Translations under genes and position numbers: made by a program
Shown here: positions 11,101 to 22,646 of the stretch, piece after piece
How the letters are laid out: every line of letters begins with the position of its first letter
How positions within the stretch are numbered: the stretch's first letter is position 1
Source of the DNA: Cacajao melanocephalus
Lineage: Eukaryota; Chordata; Mammalia; Primates; Pitheciidae
Direction of reading: 5' to 3'
Length of the DNA: 64,000 nt
NCBI GenBank assembly: GCA_963573385.1
Contig: CAUYLG010005295.1
Span: 1 to 64,000 of the forward strand
The notes under the pieces: generated by a model
Told to the model about the DNA's origin: nothing
Seen by the model: only the letters and a program-made list of their open reading frames with translations
Databases searched by the model: none

Positions 11101-12260
11101 CTCTGTCTACTCCGTTTTCTCCGTAGTACTCTCTGACCCGATCCAAGAGAAAAATGTGCTGCGATGTTGGCCGCCTTCTGTTGGTGTTGCTAAGTTACTG
11201 AATATTTTGCCTTGCCTTGCCCAGAAAACTGTGTTAATTGTCTTTAAGGAGATAAACCATGTTCTGGAACATCTTCGTATGTGCCCTAAATGTACTGAGT
11301 ATTTTTGTAAAATAAATTTTGTTCTTTCCTTTCTCTCTCAAGTACAATTTGGAGAGAACCATGCAATTCTGTATGGATTTGAAACATAAATCTCTCACAT
11401 ATTATTAGTATTAAAGCAGAAAAGTATCTGTTTTAGAGTCCTGGGGAGCTGCGCGTGTGCACGCACAGGCACACACATGCATCCTGGTAAGACCGCCTAG
11501 AAGGGAAGAGCCTCGCGCTCTGAAAGAGGCGTTGACATTGAACAGAGAACACAATGGATCACGATTCTGCCGGTGAAGGCAGGGTGGGTGGAGAGGTAGG
11601 CGATGGTCTGGTCGCTGTGTTTAACACACTCAGGCCATCTGTTTTAGTCCTCTTTTCAAAACAAAATACTTCTGAAAGAACTTAATGTATTTCTTGAAGA
11701 TTCTGAATAATAAAAAGAGAATAGAGAAAACACAATTTTATATGACGGCGGTGGAAGTGCGCTCAGTGTCAGGGCTGGGCTTTAGGGAGGTCCTGAGACA
11801 CTGGGCCAAGGAAAGGCCAACGTTCTAGCTCCGTGGCTGTCTCCACGCTCCTCCTGCTAGCAGCGTTTGGCACGGGCCTTACCCGCTCTGAGCCACTGAA
11901 ACATCGGCGGCATGTGTATACCCATGTTGCCATGGAATAAAGCAAAACTTTACAAAGCTGGGATTCAATACAATCCTCCTAGGATCTGTTGGCTTTATTA
12001 ATTTCTTTTTCTTTTCTCTACTTCCTTTCCTTTTTCAAGACTGGTGTGGGGGAAGGAGCCAAATTCAATAGCTCAGCGATGGTTCTGTCTATGGATAGAA
12101 GTAGCAAGAGAGGAGGAAATCCAAGCCCTAGGATGTATGATTTCTTCTTGCACATGTTTGCATATTTGCTTCTACAATCAGCACTGGCTGTGAATGAAGA
12201 CATAAACTGGAAGATTCAGGACCGTTTGCAAATAATCACCTGCGCACGTCCCAGCCATCT
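11101..12260. other. Single-copy DNA
   Basis: No repeat or gene recognised. The 142-residue frame at 11989-12417 and the 101-residue frame at 11084-11389 contain no recognisable domain. Confidence 0.4.
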
Positions 12261-12261
12261 A

Positions 12262-12340
12262 ATCTGTGACAGGACACCGTGGAACTGGAGGATTGCAAAG
12301 TCCCCTTCCAACTCCAGTGTCCTGTCAATTTCACAGGCTG
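12262..12340. other. Imperfect hairpin, about 21 paired bases
   Basis: tgacaggacac (12267-12277) pairs perfectly with gtgtcctgtca (12317-12327). After a two-base bulge, tgga (12280-12283) pairs with tcca (12313-12316). After a 2x2 internal loop, six more pairs form up to 12291 and 12305. The loop is about 13 bases. The size and shape resemble a miRNA precursor, but an old transposon inverted repeat would look the same. No expression evidence is visible. Confidence 0.55.
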
Positions 12341-12357
12341 CTGCTGCTATTATATAC

Positions 12358-12396
12358 ATATGTTTGTATGTATGTATGTATGTATTTATTTATATC
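12358..12396 (+). repeat. (TATG)n/(TATT)n microsatellite
   Basis: A short run of tatg units after tttg, grading into tatttattta. About 40 bases and impure. Confidence 0.8.
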
Positions 12397-14118
12397 CCAG
12401 AACTCAATAAAAATTAGATAAATAGCCCAACACACTGGTTCTTTGCCCACTGTAGTTGGGGCAATTCCTCCGAAAATGAATGACCTCACTATATTTTAGG
12501 CAGTAGAGGTTTTGCTGAGGCGTGAAAGGTACTGATTTTTGTGAACATTTAACAGAGAATATGTAAGCTGATGATACCAGGGGCCTCAGAACCTAGCTTG
12601 TCTAACCAGTAAGAAAGGGAAGCATTGTGCACTAAAAATAGGGGGAAACCCAGAGCTTTCACTGCTCAGAAAAGATAGATAGTATATTTCCTTTTAGTTT
12701 TCTTAGGTGCAGCCTGGGATAGGGGAGAAAATGTAACATTCAGAGAAAGGTGGGATACAGCATATAGCATTGTTCTCCTTTTTAAACTAATTGAAGCTTC
12801 TTTTCCTAAGTATATCTGTATTCATGTACTTTTCAAGTGTGATGTTCAAAAAATCATGGAACTTTTTACTAAATCTAAAGGTACTTCAGGTAATCTCTCA
12901 GTTTTGTACATGCTGCATTCCTGAAAACTTTTCCGAAAGTAGGCTATCTGAAAATTAAGCAACAAGGTTGTCTGTATGTGTGTTTAAGTGTGTATGAGAG
13001 AGAGATCCAGAATAATGTTTAGTGGGTTATCACACTTCTATGACTGGTGGAGTCAGCAGTTAGGTAACTTTGGGGGTGCCCTGTACGAATTCTGTGTTTA
13101 ACACTAGAGTCTACGCAGGCCTCCTTCCTGAGTTCGCTCATCTACCAGCCCTGCTGTGGGCGGTCTGCTATTTAAATGCCTGCTCCCACTGTCAGAGACC
13201 TGAAGCTAGGGGGATGGAGAGGAGTGAGTCCTTGCCCATCACAGCATCATGACCTAGGAGGTCACCAATCCTGGAGGGGAGGACAAAAGCCAAGTTGGAG
13301 TCTGGTCTTGGGGGTAAAGTATCTGCTGGGTTCTGTGACCCCCCAGGACTGAGCAAGAACCACGTCTGATGTGCGTGGTCACCAAGGCCTATGAGGCCCC
13401 ACGGTGGGGAGTTGGGATGCAGTGGAACAAGGGGTCTTTTTAAGCATGACCTTGTGCCACAGGCTGTGGCCAATGCCCACTGTCTTTCTGCCTGAGGCTG
13501 TTTATTATTAGCTCAGCAGATACTTGCTGGACGTATCCCACGTGCAGCAGTCACCACATGAGCTAAAAAGCATCCGTTGCTGAGTTGCTGGAGGGTCATC
13601 CACGACTCATTTTGCAGCTGAGTACAGACTGTTTGGCACTCAAGGGCCACCTCGATAAAATTTTTCTTTTTATGCACAGCGGTTTCGGGAGAATGAATTG
13701 TCTTAATTATCTGTATTTTAGAAGAAAATCATAGAGTCTCTGCTAGGTTTATTTGCATTTAGTGAATTTCACTTAAAAAAATGACAATAATGCTTCACAC
13801 TCATCTCTGTAATCCATCTGGTACTCAAAGCCTCAAACTGCTTTGTAAGAAGACTTGAGTCTCATGACTTTTCTCTGAAGAAATGGTTGCAAAAAGAAGT
13901 GAACACTTTTCCCAGAGTGTCCCTGCGATTCAATAGTAAAGCAGGACTTCCTACTCTAAATACATGACCACATGCGTTTTCCCTGTGCCCCTCAACTGCT
14001 CTGCCCACCAGCCCACCCCTGTCCCGACCCTTCTTTCTACAGATTCCTAAAGTTGGTGTGGACGAGGTCTTTTCCTGTGAAAAGTCATAGAAGTTTGATA
14101 ACTCACTAACCATGCATT
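12397..14118. other. Single-copy DNA
   Basis: No gene recognised. At 13500-13540 the words cagcagatacttgctggac faintly recall a decayed L2 or MIR. The 13192-13473 minus-strand frame has no domain resemblance. Confidence 0.35.
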
Positions 14119-14147
14119 CCCCTCCCCCCCACCCCCCCTTCCCCCTC
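14119..14147 (-). repeat. C-rich tract with G-quadruplex potential on the minus strand
   Basis: Four C runs of 4 or more, separated by single T, A or TT, lie in about 28 bases. The minus strand therefore has four G runs with loops of 1-2 bases, a textbook G-quadruplex pattern, and the plus strand could form an i-motif. Confidence 0.8.
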
Positions 14148-14729
14148 GATTTATCCAAGTGTGTTCTTGGATGTGGACAGACTTGCCTCCTGGTCACTGC
14201 TGTGTTCTCAATGTTTCAGCCATCTGTGGATGATGGGGATAGTAGCAATTGAATCGCGCCAGTTGGTAATCCCTTCAGTAAAGGCCGCAAGGAAGATACA
14301 GAACAGACAAAACCAGGAGCAGATCGTCACGGAGCCCCCAGCTAGTGATGAGGATCACTGTGCCCTGGAAGCGCAGACACAAGCAATCTTCACGTTGACC
14401 TTGTTCTGGGGCTGATTCTAAGCTATCTCTAAAGAAAACCATTGCCTAATCTGGAGCTGCTGCTACAGAAATAACCACAGTCAAGGAAAACCCGACACCC
14501 GTCAACTCAAGGTATCAGGAAATAAGATGAAAAAGGGCTGCGGGGCTGCTGTTGACTTTTAAAATCTCCTCTTTGTATTCTCTCTATTTTCAGAAAACAA
14601 TTTCAACATCAAGCATGAAGTTTATGATGAATATAGGAAATAGAAGGATGACGAGGATTGGGGATTTTGTCTATGGGAAATTATGATTGTTCTGATATTT
14701 CACAACAGAAGAGACAAATCAAAATAACT
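14148..14729. other. Single-copy DNA
   Basis: No gene or clear repeat. The last part may be a decayed upstream portion of the L1 3'UTR that follows. Confidence 0.35.
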
Positions 14730-15500
14730 GTTCTTTGGTGATAAGAGAAATTTTTAGTGTCCCCACCACACACACACAGGCACACACATATACACCTGTG
14801 TACACACATACCCCCTACACACACATATACACACACACACATGCACACACACATACAGGCACCTGTGCACACACACACGTACACACATACACACGTGTAC
14901 ACAAATACACACATACATATGTGCACATACACACATACACACACAGGCACACACATACACACCTGTGCACATGCAGACACACACATGTACACATGTACCA
15001 TATACACACAGGCACATATGTGTGCACATACACACACTTACCTGTGCACATGCAGACACACATATACACATACACACAGGCACACATATACACACCTGTG
15101 CACACACAGCTCCACACACAAACACACATGTACACATGTACACACATGTACATTCAGATATAAACACATGTACACCTATGCACTAAGACACACATACATA
15201 TACATGCACACAAGTACACACATACACACAGGCACACCTGTGCACACACACATACACACACGTACACACACAAATACACATGCACACACACAGGCCCAAA
15301 TACACACATGTATACACATATACACACAGACACACATGTACACATGTATGCAAACATACACAGACATACATGCAGAAAGAAATGTGCTAATTTGACTGTG
15401 GTAATGAGTATACAATGTACATATATAGGAAATCGTATTTTACACATTGAATATGCGTAATTTTTATTTGTCAATTAAATATTTTAAAATTAAAAAATAT
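14730..15500 (+). repeat. L1M 3'UTR interrupted by a CA-rich array
   Basis: The left piece ends aatttttagtgtccccacc followed by cacaca, and the right piece resumes at aatttgactgtggtaatgag, then cattgaatatgcgtaattt, then tatttgtcaattaaat and an A-rich tail. In L1M 3'UTRs these two pieces normally sit a few dozen bases apart, joined by a short cacaca stretch. Here about 600 bases of CA-rich repeat lie between them. Confidence 0.6.
14768..15372 (+). repeat. 605-base CA-rich compound satellite
   Basis: Almost entirely alternating purine-pyrimidine, mainly ca with ta, tg and cg steps. A higher-order motif of acacaggcacacacatatac followed by acacctgtgcacac recurs in variants near 14775, 14853, 14942, 15006, 15075 and 15228. 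Frames of up to 212 residues cross it (Thr, His and Tyr repeats on plus, Cys and Val on minus), but these come from the repeat and are not genes. The composition favours Z-DNA. Confidence 0.9.
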
Positions 15501-15535
15501 TTCCCTCTGGAAAAAAATAAATAAATATAAGTAGC

Positions 15536-15655
15536 AGATTGGTTCCTTGGCAATGTAAATATACTTAACGCTACTGAACTGTATACTTATAAATGGTTAC
15601 ACTAGTAAATCTTATGTGTATTTTACCGTAATTCAAAATTTAAATGTTTTTAAAG
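15536..15655 (+). repeat. L1M 3' end (second, adjacent)
   Basis: Reads as the terminal L1M 3'UTR: aatgtaaatatacttaacgc, then actgaactgtatacttataa, then atggttacactagtaaatct and tatgtgtattttaccgtaat with an A/T-rich tail. It follows the preceding L1 end in the same orientation, so two L1 tails sit head to tail. Confidence 0.75.
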
Positions 15656-15985
15656 GGAAAAAGAGGCAGCAATGAGGTTCTCACTTTAAGTTTCTCACCT
15701 CATTTACCGGTAAGTAACCTGTCAGGGCTTTCCCAGTCATTCTGTGTGTCTATGCAGGCAAATTTGCTTGAATGTCCATTTTCCAACAGATGCCTTCCTC
15801 TAACAAGTGGAACACTCTGGAATCACTTCCCCGCGGGCTCCGGCTCTCCCTTCGCACCCTGCTCCTGGGCAGTCTTGAAAGCATTTCAGGAGATGGTAGC
15901 GCTTTCATGTAGAAGAAACTCAAGGGTTTCTTCTGACCTTTGCTCCTGAAATCGCGGTTGTGCTCACGCAGGTGCAGCCCGGATG
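15656..15985. other. Single-copy DNA
   Basis: No gene or repeat recognised. Confidence 0.4.
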
Positions 15986-15989
15986 GTTT

Positions 15990-16140
15990 TCTGAAACTGC
16001 ACCCTACCTCCCTCATCCTGACACCAGAGCTACAAGACAGATGTCACTGCCCCACTGGACAGGTGAGGAGCCGAGGATGCAGGAGCGGCCCAGGTCACCT
16101 GGCCACCACTGCATGGTGGGGCTGAGGCATAAACCGATGG
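15990..16140 (-). repeat. MIR-like SINE, minus strand
   Basis: cactggacaggtgaggagcc, then a gcaggagcggcccaggtcac block and catggtggggctgaggc resemble the antisense MIR core (a paired 'acagatgaggaaactgag' and 'ccaaggtcac' layout). Diverged; moderate support. Confidence 0.45.
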
Positions 16141-19100
16141 CAAGGACACCTGCCTCCCAAGTGACCAGTTCAGCGTCCAGTTCTGTAATTCCATGTTTCT
16201 GTGAATGCATGGTTTACTTTTACGTTTTGGAATGTCTATATGAAATCATGGGGTTTTATGTGGTTGCATCATTTTTCAAGCTTGAGAAATGCATGTATCA
16301 TAGTCTTTGTTCCTGTCTATCTCAGAGGAGGAGAAGCTAGGCAGCTGAACTCAGGGAGCAGCCAGAGGCTTGACCTGAGAAGCCTCTCTCTCATTTACTT
16401 GTGAATTTACAGCACCCCTGGTGAGAAAAGAGAATCTGCATGAGCCCCACCCCAGCACCAGCATGGTGGGAGGAATTCAGCTGACTGTCCCAGTAGCAAC
16501 CTAAGAACCAAAGCTTTGAACTGCCCTTTCTGTAACCAAGCAAACCAAACTCCACAGTGAAGAGATGCCTTTGTGATGTGCAAAAGAGAATTCATTACAG
16601 TGAGATATAAACTGACATGCTTGTAGAAATCTTGGCTTTATATTTTATTGACTTGTGTGCTGCAGGCTGCTGGTAACCTTGGCCAGGAGGAATTGGGGGG
16701 TCCAACCCCAGCTCCCTCGCCCTGTTGCCTCTGCTTGCACCAACTCCTGGGGAACATTTCACACCAAAGATTTCCTTGTATTTAAAAAACGACTGTAAAA
16801 AGCCTGAAAATAATAGGTGGCATGACAATGTCTCATTAGCTATCAAATGCCACACTGTTATGACCACATATTAATTTTTTAGTTTTCACTTACTGGATTT
16901 TTTAAAAATGTAGGCTGTAATTTTCAGAAATGTCAACTGCCAGAACACCCCCTGCTGACAGGGAAAGAGCCTTTGCAAACTCGGGAGGAAAGGAGGCCGT
17001 CCCGTGCAGGGGACTCTGTCACACGCCACGAGTGTGTTCGACAGACACCTCCTCTGCATGGTATTGTCATCACGTAGTCACTGTGAGGAAAAACTGTCCT
17101 AGAAGCAGCATGCAGCTTTTTAGAAAAGTTTATCTTTGTCAGGACACAGAATAGGGCCAGGCTTCAGGAGGCCCTCTCCAGGGTTCTAAAGGCAGGCAAG
17201 AGCGAAAGGAATGCAGCCGTAGAGAATAGTTAGAGAATAGTTTTGAAATGACAGAGGCCAGATGACTCAGCTTCACTTGGCAAAAAAAAAAAAAAAAGAA
17301 AAGAACGCCACTCAGTCACTTACTACGTTGTCCCCTCCCCCCTGCCTTCAGCTCTGCCATGCACGTCAAAAGCATGTTGGTGAGGCGGGAAAGCAAAATG
17401 CTACCAATTCTCTGGGAAACACAGCCATGTCCCTAATTCCCCCAACACCTTCTGGGGACGCTTGATCTCATCGCTGGTTGATTTCACAGCCAGGGCTAAC
17501 ATGTTTACAATATGATTCACTGGGTCATGATCTCAAGCCATTTCTTATTCCTTCTGCAACCAGAACGTTTTAATAAATACTCTTGACAATGGGAAACGGG
17601 CTGTCAGTTTTCAGTGACTTTCCAGCTCTTGCTTTATACTTTTAATCTTAACATAAAACTGATGTTTTTAAGGATACAAATGTGTTAGTAGCCACCCAGA
17701 TACTTCTAGTGAGTAAATTACTCTTCCGGAATAACAAATTAGAGGCTTTTGAAAGTGCATTAACCCTTTAGACTCACCCTGCATGGCTCACTTGCGCAGG
17801 GAGTTTCCACACGGCGCATGAGTCACCAGTGAAGCCTACTCCTCGTCCACCCCTCTCCTCCCTAGGGAGTAATTTCCTCAGGACATCTCAGTGTTTATGC
17901 ATTAAAGACCCAGAATGCAGCAGGAATCTCCAGCAAGATGAAGAAATTCCAGAGTTGTCCTTCTGAGGAAGTAGGGGGAATCTTTATCTGGCTATCCCAG
18001 TATCAAGCGAGCAATCACCAAAAAGCGTCCCTTCTCAGGTAACTCAGGTTGACTTCTGGAAGCATCGAGAATGCTTTCTGAGATGCTTTTCAGTACACAC
18101 CTCAAAAAATTCACTACAGAGTGCCATCTGATTTTATATTTGGTTTGTGGTATGGTGCGTGGTAGACCTCTTCCAGGAGAACGTGGGGTGGTTACCTGGA
18201 CCAGGCGATGCAGACACATGGCCATCTATCTCTTGGGCTGTGGGTATGTGTGGTGGTTTATTTGCTAAAACAGAAATAACAAAGCCATTAGGTTTGTGTC
18301 TACTTGGCATTCCTTTATTCCCTGACTTGTCCTTTGTTTGAGACTTTGAAATGGCAATTCTAAAATTCAGAAGGCTAAGATCAGTGAGAAAATCATCCAT
18401 CGTTGTACTGTTAAGAAGGCTTTATCTTGCTATATAATTGTTTCACTATCTTTTCTTGGGGCTGTATAATCCTTTGTGGACATACAAGAGCTTCTGGTTT
18501 CTAATTAGGCTTAAACTATATCTAAATTAAGAGTTAATGGGCACTGATGGACAGTCTGAAACCCAAAGAGAAAAAATAAGAGAATAAATATCAGTGGAAG
18601 CACTTTACAATCTCTGTCTGGTTTGCGTGAATGGGTGTTTGTGAGTGTACTTCAAAAGTGGGGAAAATGAACTCCAAAACCGTGAAAGAGCCTTTCTGGA
18701 TGTCTGGATACTCACATGTTCTCCTCAACAAAGCAACACAGGCTGCTCTGAGAACAACAGCCAGTTCTGGATGAGTGAAATTGCAATGAGTACTCCATTA
18801 ATTTATCCTCCACGTGTGAATGGAGAAGCTTGCATAATTGGCTTCTGGTAAGGAAGAACATGGCACAATTATTATAAATTAAAATTACATCTATTTGTCC
18901 TGTGGATACTACATACAGCCTGTTTTTAAGGATGAATCTATAACTTTGCATAGAAACTGTAGGCATTTTTAAATTAAAATTCTAGTATCAAGATCATAGT
19001 TTGAGGAAATATGTTCTTTTATCTATCAAAAATTGAGGTTCCCTTAGGTTTACAAGTTTTCTTGTAGTCCACGGAAGACCTCATGTGCTTTTAAAAATTC

Positions 19101-20045
19101 TCTTACTATGTTAAGGCTAATAAATCTACAAGACTATATGATTTTTTCTATTAGATTTGCACCACCTAAGGGTTTCGTGTGGAGGTGAGAAGCCAGGAAG
19201 AAACACACGCAGTGTCAAGTGAGTAATCCTAAGCCTTACTGTCCTCATTTCACTGGACTTTTTCATTTCAGAAGTGAGCAGCTGGCATTGGCCCTCCAGG
19301 ATGGTCCTCGAGCTGTGGGGTACACCGGTCGTCTTCCTTTCTCTTCCGCCTCCTTTCTAAACAGCGTACCTTCACCCGCCACTCTATCCTCTTGCTCCAC
19401 CTCTCTCGATGTGCAGACACAGTGTTGACACCAGTATTTATGTCCATGCCCGTGACGTCCTTTGTGTTAGTCTGGCTGATGCTGTGTGTTGTCTGTTGGA
19501 TTCAAGAGGGCCCCATCTCAGAAAACTGAGAATCGCTTCTGCGTGTGCTGATGGTAAAATGCTTTGAGAGAACCTCCAGGGAAAAGAACATTTTCCATGA
19601 CTGCAGGTTCAGGATTCACTTAAAACACTCTTTTTTGTTCATTATATTTCCTCCCCCACACCTGGTCTTTTAATCTTAAACACACATACTAACCCCTCCA
19701 CAATTCTATCTCTGTCCAGAGAATTCCACATCGTTTCAATCACATCAGCACATGTGGTTCCATCTAAATTACGGACCAAAGTAAAATAAGAGCCTGAACC
19801 TAAATGACTTCACCAGGGAAGAGGATTCAAATGAGTTCAAGGAGGAAACGTGGGGGAGAGAAAACTTGGCCAAAACGCAGAAAAAGATGTGAGACGAGGT
19901 GAATGGGGCCAGTTAAATGAGGCTAGTCGTTCTTGCTTCCGGGCACATATTTCTTAATTTCTCTTATTTTCTGAAACTTGACTGTCATATGTTCTTTCCA
20001 TTTGACCCTCAGTGAAGAGAATGGAGATGCAACGTGAGTGCTGGT
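16141..20045. other. Single-copy DNA with minor simple repeats
   Basis: No gene recognised over 3.9 kb. An 11-base duplication (tagagaatagt twice) lies near 17220 and a 16-base A tract near 17282. Short frames carry no recognisable domain. Confidence 0.4.
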
Positions 20046-20049
20046 GCGG

Positions 20050-20255
20050 GAGAGCTTTGGAAGCTGACAGCCCTGGGCTTTCGTTCGGGATCTGTGAGTT
20101 TGTGGAGAAAGACTCCCCATCTGTGATCCTCCGGTGTTTCTTCTGTGAAAAGGGAACCATGGTACCTGTCTCGAAAGCCAATTTCAAGCACGAAAATAAA
20201 CTGATGGGCTTAGAGCACAGTGCCTGGCATGAGACGGGCATCCACCACATGGTAG
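20050..20255 (+). repeat. MIR SINE, plus strand
   Basis: Sense MIR order is visible: a tttcttctgtgaaaaggga block matching the tRNA-unrelated core, ggtacctgtctcg, then gggcttagagcacagtgcct and ggcatgagacgggcatcc at the 3' side. Confidence 0.65.
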
Positions 20256-20870
20256 GATTCATCTCGTATGGGCAGCAAGGGCTCCACAAACTTTGTATTA
20301 AAAGCACATTTTCAAGTTCAGAGCAGAGCAGTACATTTTAAGTAGCTTTTCAAAGATGCCACAAGTCTCTTTCTGATATTTTCAAAGAACTGGGGAGGGG
20401 AAAAAAGGCAACTGAGAATTCAGAACAGCCCCCAGGACTGCCTTCACATAGTAATGGGAACGTTCAGTAATATGGGGCTGTTTGATTGCTCATCAGATAT
20501 GATCCAAATGGCACAAATCTAATGGAAGCAAGCACCATGGAATTATATTCAGAAACCCATGCATACTTTTCCATGCAGATGAGCAGCAGTGAAAGAGAAA
20601 ACATGCTCACAGAAGCAATGAGGTCTAAATGATCAATGATTACTTTGTAAGTTATTTCTAGGGCTCTGATCTTAATTAAAGGGTTAAGAAAGGGGTACAT
20701 GGGGGTGGGGAGCCCTCTACATCACTACTGTTTAACCCTTTCAGTGTTGATGTATTATTCCAATTATTTATTTTTTCCAGTGTCTGATAATGATTTATTT
20801 TAATTCAGCCACTAAAATCCCCAGATCAACCCTGCTTGCCTTAATGTACATAATTATTTTCTTTTATATA
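20256..20870. other. AT-rich single-copy DNA, possible conserved element
   Basis: No repeat recognised. The 20490-20700 part has an even, non-repetitive texture with words such as gcatacttttccatgcagat and ctaaatgatcaatgattact that recall conserved non-coding elements. This is impression only. Confidence 0.25.
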
Positions 20871-20871
20871 C

Positions 20872-20912
20872 ACATATACACACACACACACACACACATA
20901 CAGATATATAAT
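20872..20912 (+). repeat. (CA)n/(TA)n tail microsatellite
   Basis: A run of about 11 ca units flanked by tata words, at the junction where the minus-strand L1 would have its poly(A) tail. The tail has probably turned into a microsatellite. Confidence 0.8.
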
Positions 20913-21900
20913 TGCACTTTAGGTTCTGGGGTGCATGTGAAGAACATGCAGGATTGTTGCATAGGTACACACATGGCAATGTGGTTTGCTGCCTTCCTCC
21001 CCATCACCTATATCTGGCATTTCTCCCCATGTTATCCCTCCCCAACTCCCCAGCCCCCACTGTCCCTCCCCTAGTTCCCCCCCCACAGACCCCAGTGTGT
21101 GATGCTCCCCTCCCTGTGTCCATGTGTTCTCATTGTTCAACACCCGCCTATGAGTGAGAACATGCAGTTGGTTCTCTGTTCCTGTGTCAGTTTGCTGAGA
21201 ATGATGGTTTCCAGGTTCATCCATGTCCCTAAAAAGGACATGAACTCATCATTTTTTTGTGGCTGCATAGTATTCCATGGTGTGTATGTGCCACATTTTC
21301 CCTGTCCAGTCTTTCATTGTTAGGCAGTTGGGTTGGTTCCAAGTATTTGCTATTGTAAACAGTGCTGCGATGAACATTCGTGTGCATGTGTCCTTATAGT
21401 AGAACAATTTATAATCCTTTGATATATACCCAGTAATGGGATTGCCGGGTCAAATGGAATTTCTATTTCTAGGTCCTTGAGGAATCGCCACACTGTCTTC
21501 CACAATGGTTGAACTAATTTACACTCCCACCAACTGTGTAAAAGCGTTCCTATTTCTCCACATCCTCTCCAGCTTCTGTTGTCTCCTGATTTTTTAATGA
21601 TCGCCATTCTAACTGGCGTGAGATGGTATCTCAATGTGGTTTTGATTTGCATTTCTCTAATGACCCGTGATGATGAGCATTTTTTCATGTTTGTTGGCCT
21701 CATGTATGTCTTCTTTTGGAAAGTGTCTGTTCATATCCTTTGCCCACTTTTGAATGGGTTTGTTTGTTTGTTTTTTATAATCTGTTTTAGTTCTTTGTAG
21801 ATTTTGGATATAAGTCCTTTGTCAGACGGGTAGATTGCAAAAATTTTTTCCCATTCTGTTGGTTGCCGATTCACTTGAATGACTGTTTCCTTTGCTGTGC
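20913..21900 (-). repeat. L1 3' end, about 1 kb, minus strand (L1P/L1MA age)
   Basis: On the plus strand it reads ttaggttctggggtgcatgt, a cacctatatctggcatttct block, gagaatgatggtttccaggt, ctgcatagtattccatggtg, ataatcctttgatatatacc, and ends at tttcctttgctgtgctcc. This covers the L1 3'UTR and the last part of ORF2, 5'-truncated. The reading frame is broken, and the copy is younger than the L1M pieces elsewhere in the window. Confidence 0.9.
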
Positions 21901-22577
21901 TCCAATTTTAATCTCTATGCCTCCAAAGCCAAAACTCCTGCTTCCAACACAGTGGACTATGACACAAGAGGGGATGTGCCGAGATCCCTGCCATGTCGTT
22001 GAAGACTAATTTTAATTCAGAAATGAAGTTTTCTTCTCTAGAAAGCACCTGCTGGTGCTGGGATTGAGGTCCAGTTCCAGAACCGTTCCACCCTCCTTTC
22101 CCATCTTTCTAGCCTTGGGGATCTCCTTTCTAAAGATAGACTTCTTACTCCTCACTTGTCTCCCCTGGATCCAATTCCTCTCCCGGTTCATTGGAGTCCT
22201 GGTTTCTGCTCCAGGATCCCAAATTTCCCTGAAACTGACAGTAGAGTCCCATGGCCTTGCACGGCCAGATGGCTCTCCCCACTCTGGCCTCCAGCAATGA
22301 GCGCACCTCAGGAACTTGGTCCTTTGATGAGCAATCAGCTCAAGCTCCTCACCTCCAACAATGCTGCCTGCTTAGTGGCTGAGCCTTTGCAGTGCTGAAA
22401 CAGGCTTGTTTCTGGGTGCTGCATAAATTAGGCCATCACGTTATCAACTGCCTGGTAGGTTAAGCAGATTAGGTCAGAGTTGGTCTACCTTTTCCCATCT
22501 TTTAGCTGAGTTCCATTTGTCTCAGTTCCAAAATTCACATATGGAAAATGAAGTTTCACACAGATATATATTTACAG
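21901..22577. other. Single-copy DNA
   Basis: Nothing recognised. The 22055-22300 frame has no domain resemblance. Confidence 0.4.
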
Positions 22578-22584
22578 CAGTCTC

Positions 22585-22646
<62 letters not shown>
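22578..22646 (+). repeat. (CT)n(CA)n compound microsatellite
   Basis: About 38 bases of ct units with one tccc interruption run straight into about 13 ca units. Confidence 0.95.

Noticed and set aside
14768..15372. Possible CRISPR-like or coding repeat array
   Set aside because: No regular spacers; it is a degenerate CA satellite in a primate genome.
14735..15395. Several overlapping long frames (up to 212 residues) of Thr/His/Tyr or Cys/Val repeats
   Set aside because: These are translations of the CA-rich satellite in different frames, not proteins.
21350..21703. 117-residue minus-strand frame resembling L1 ORF2 C-terminus
   Set aside because: It is a remnant of a truncated L1 with broken frame; not a functional gene.
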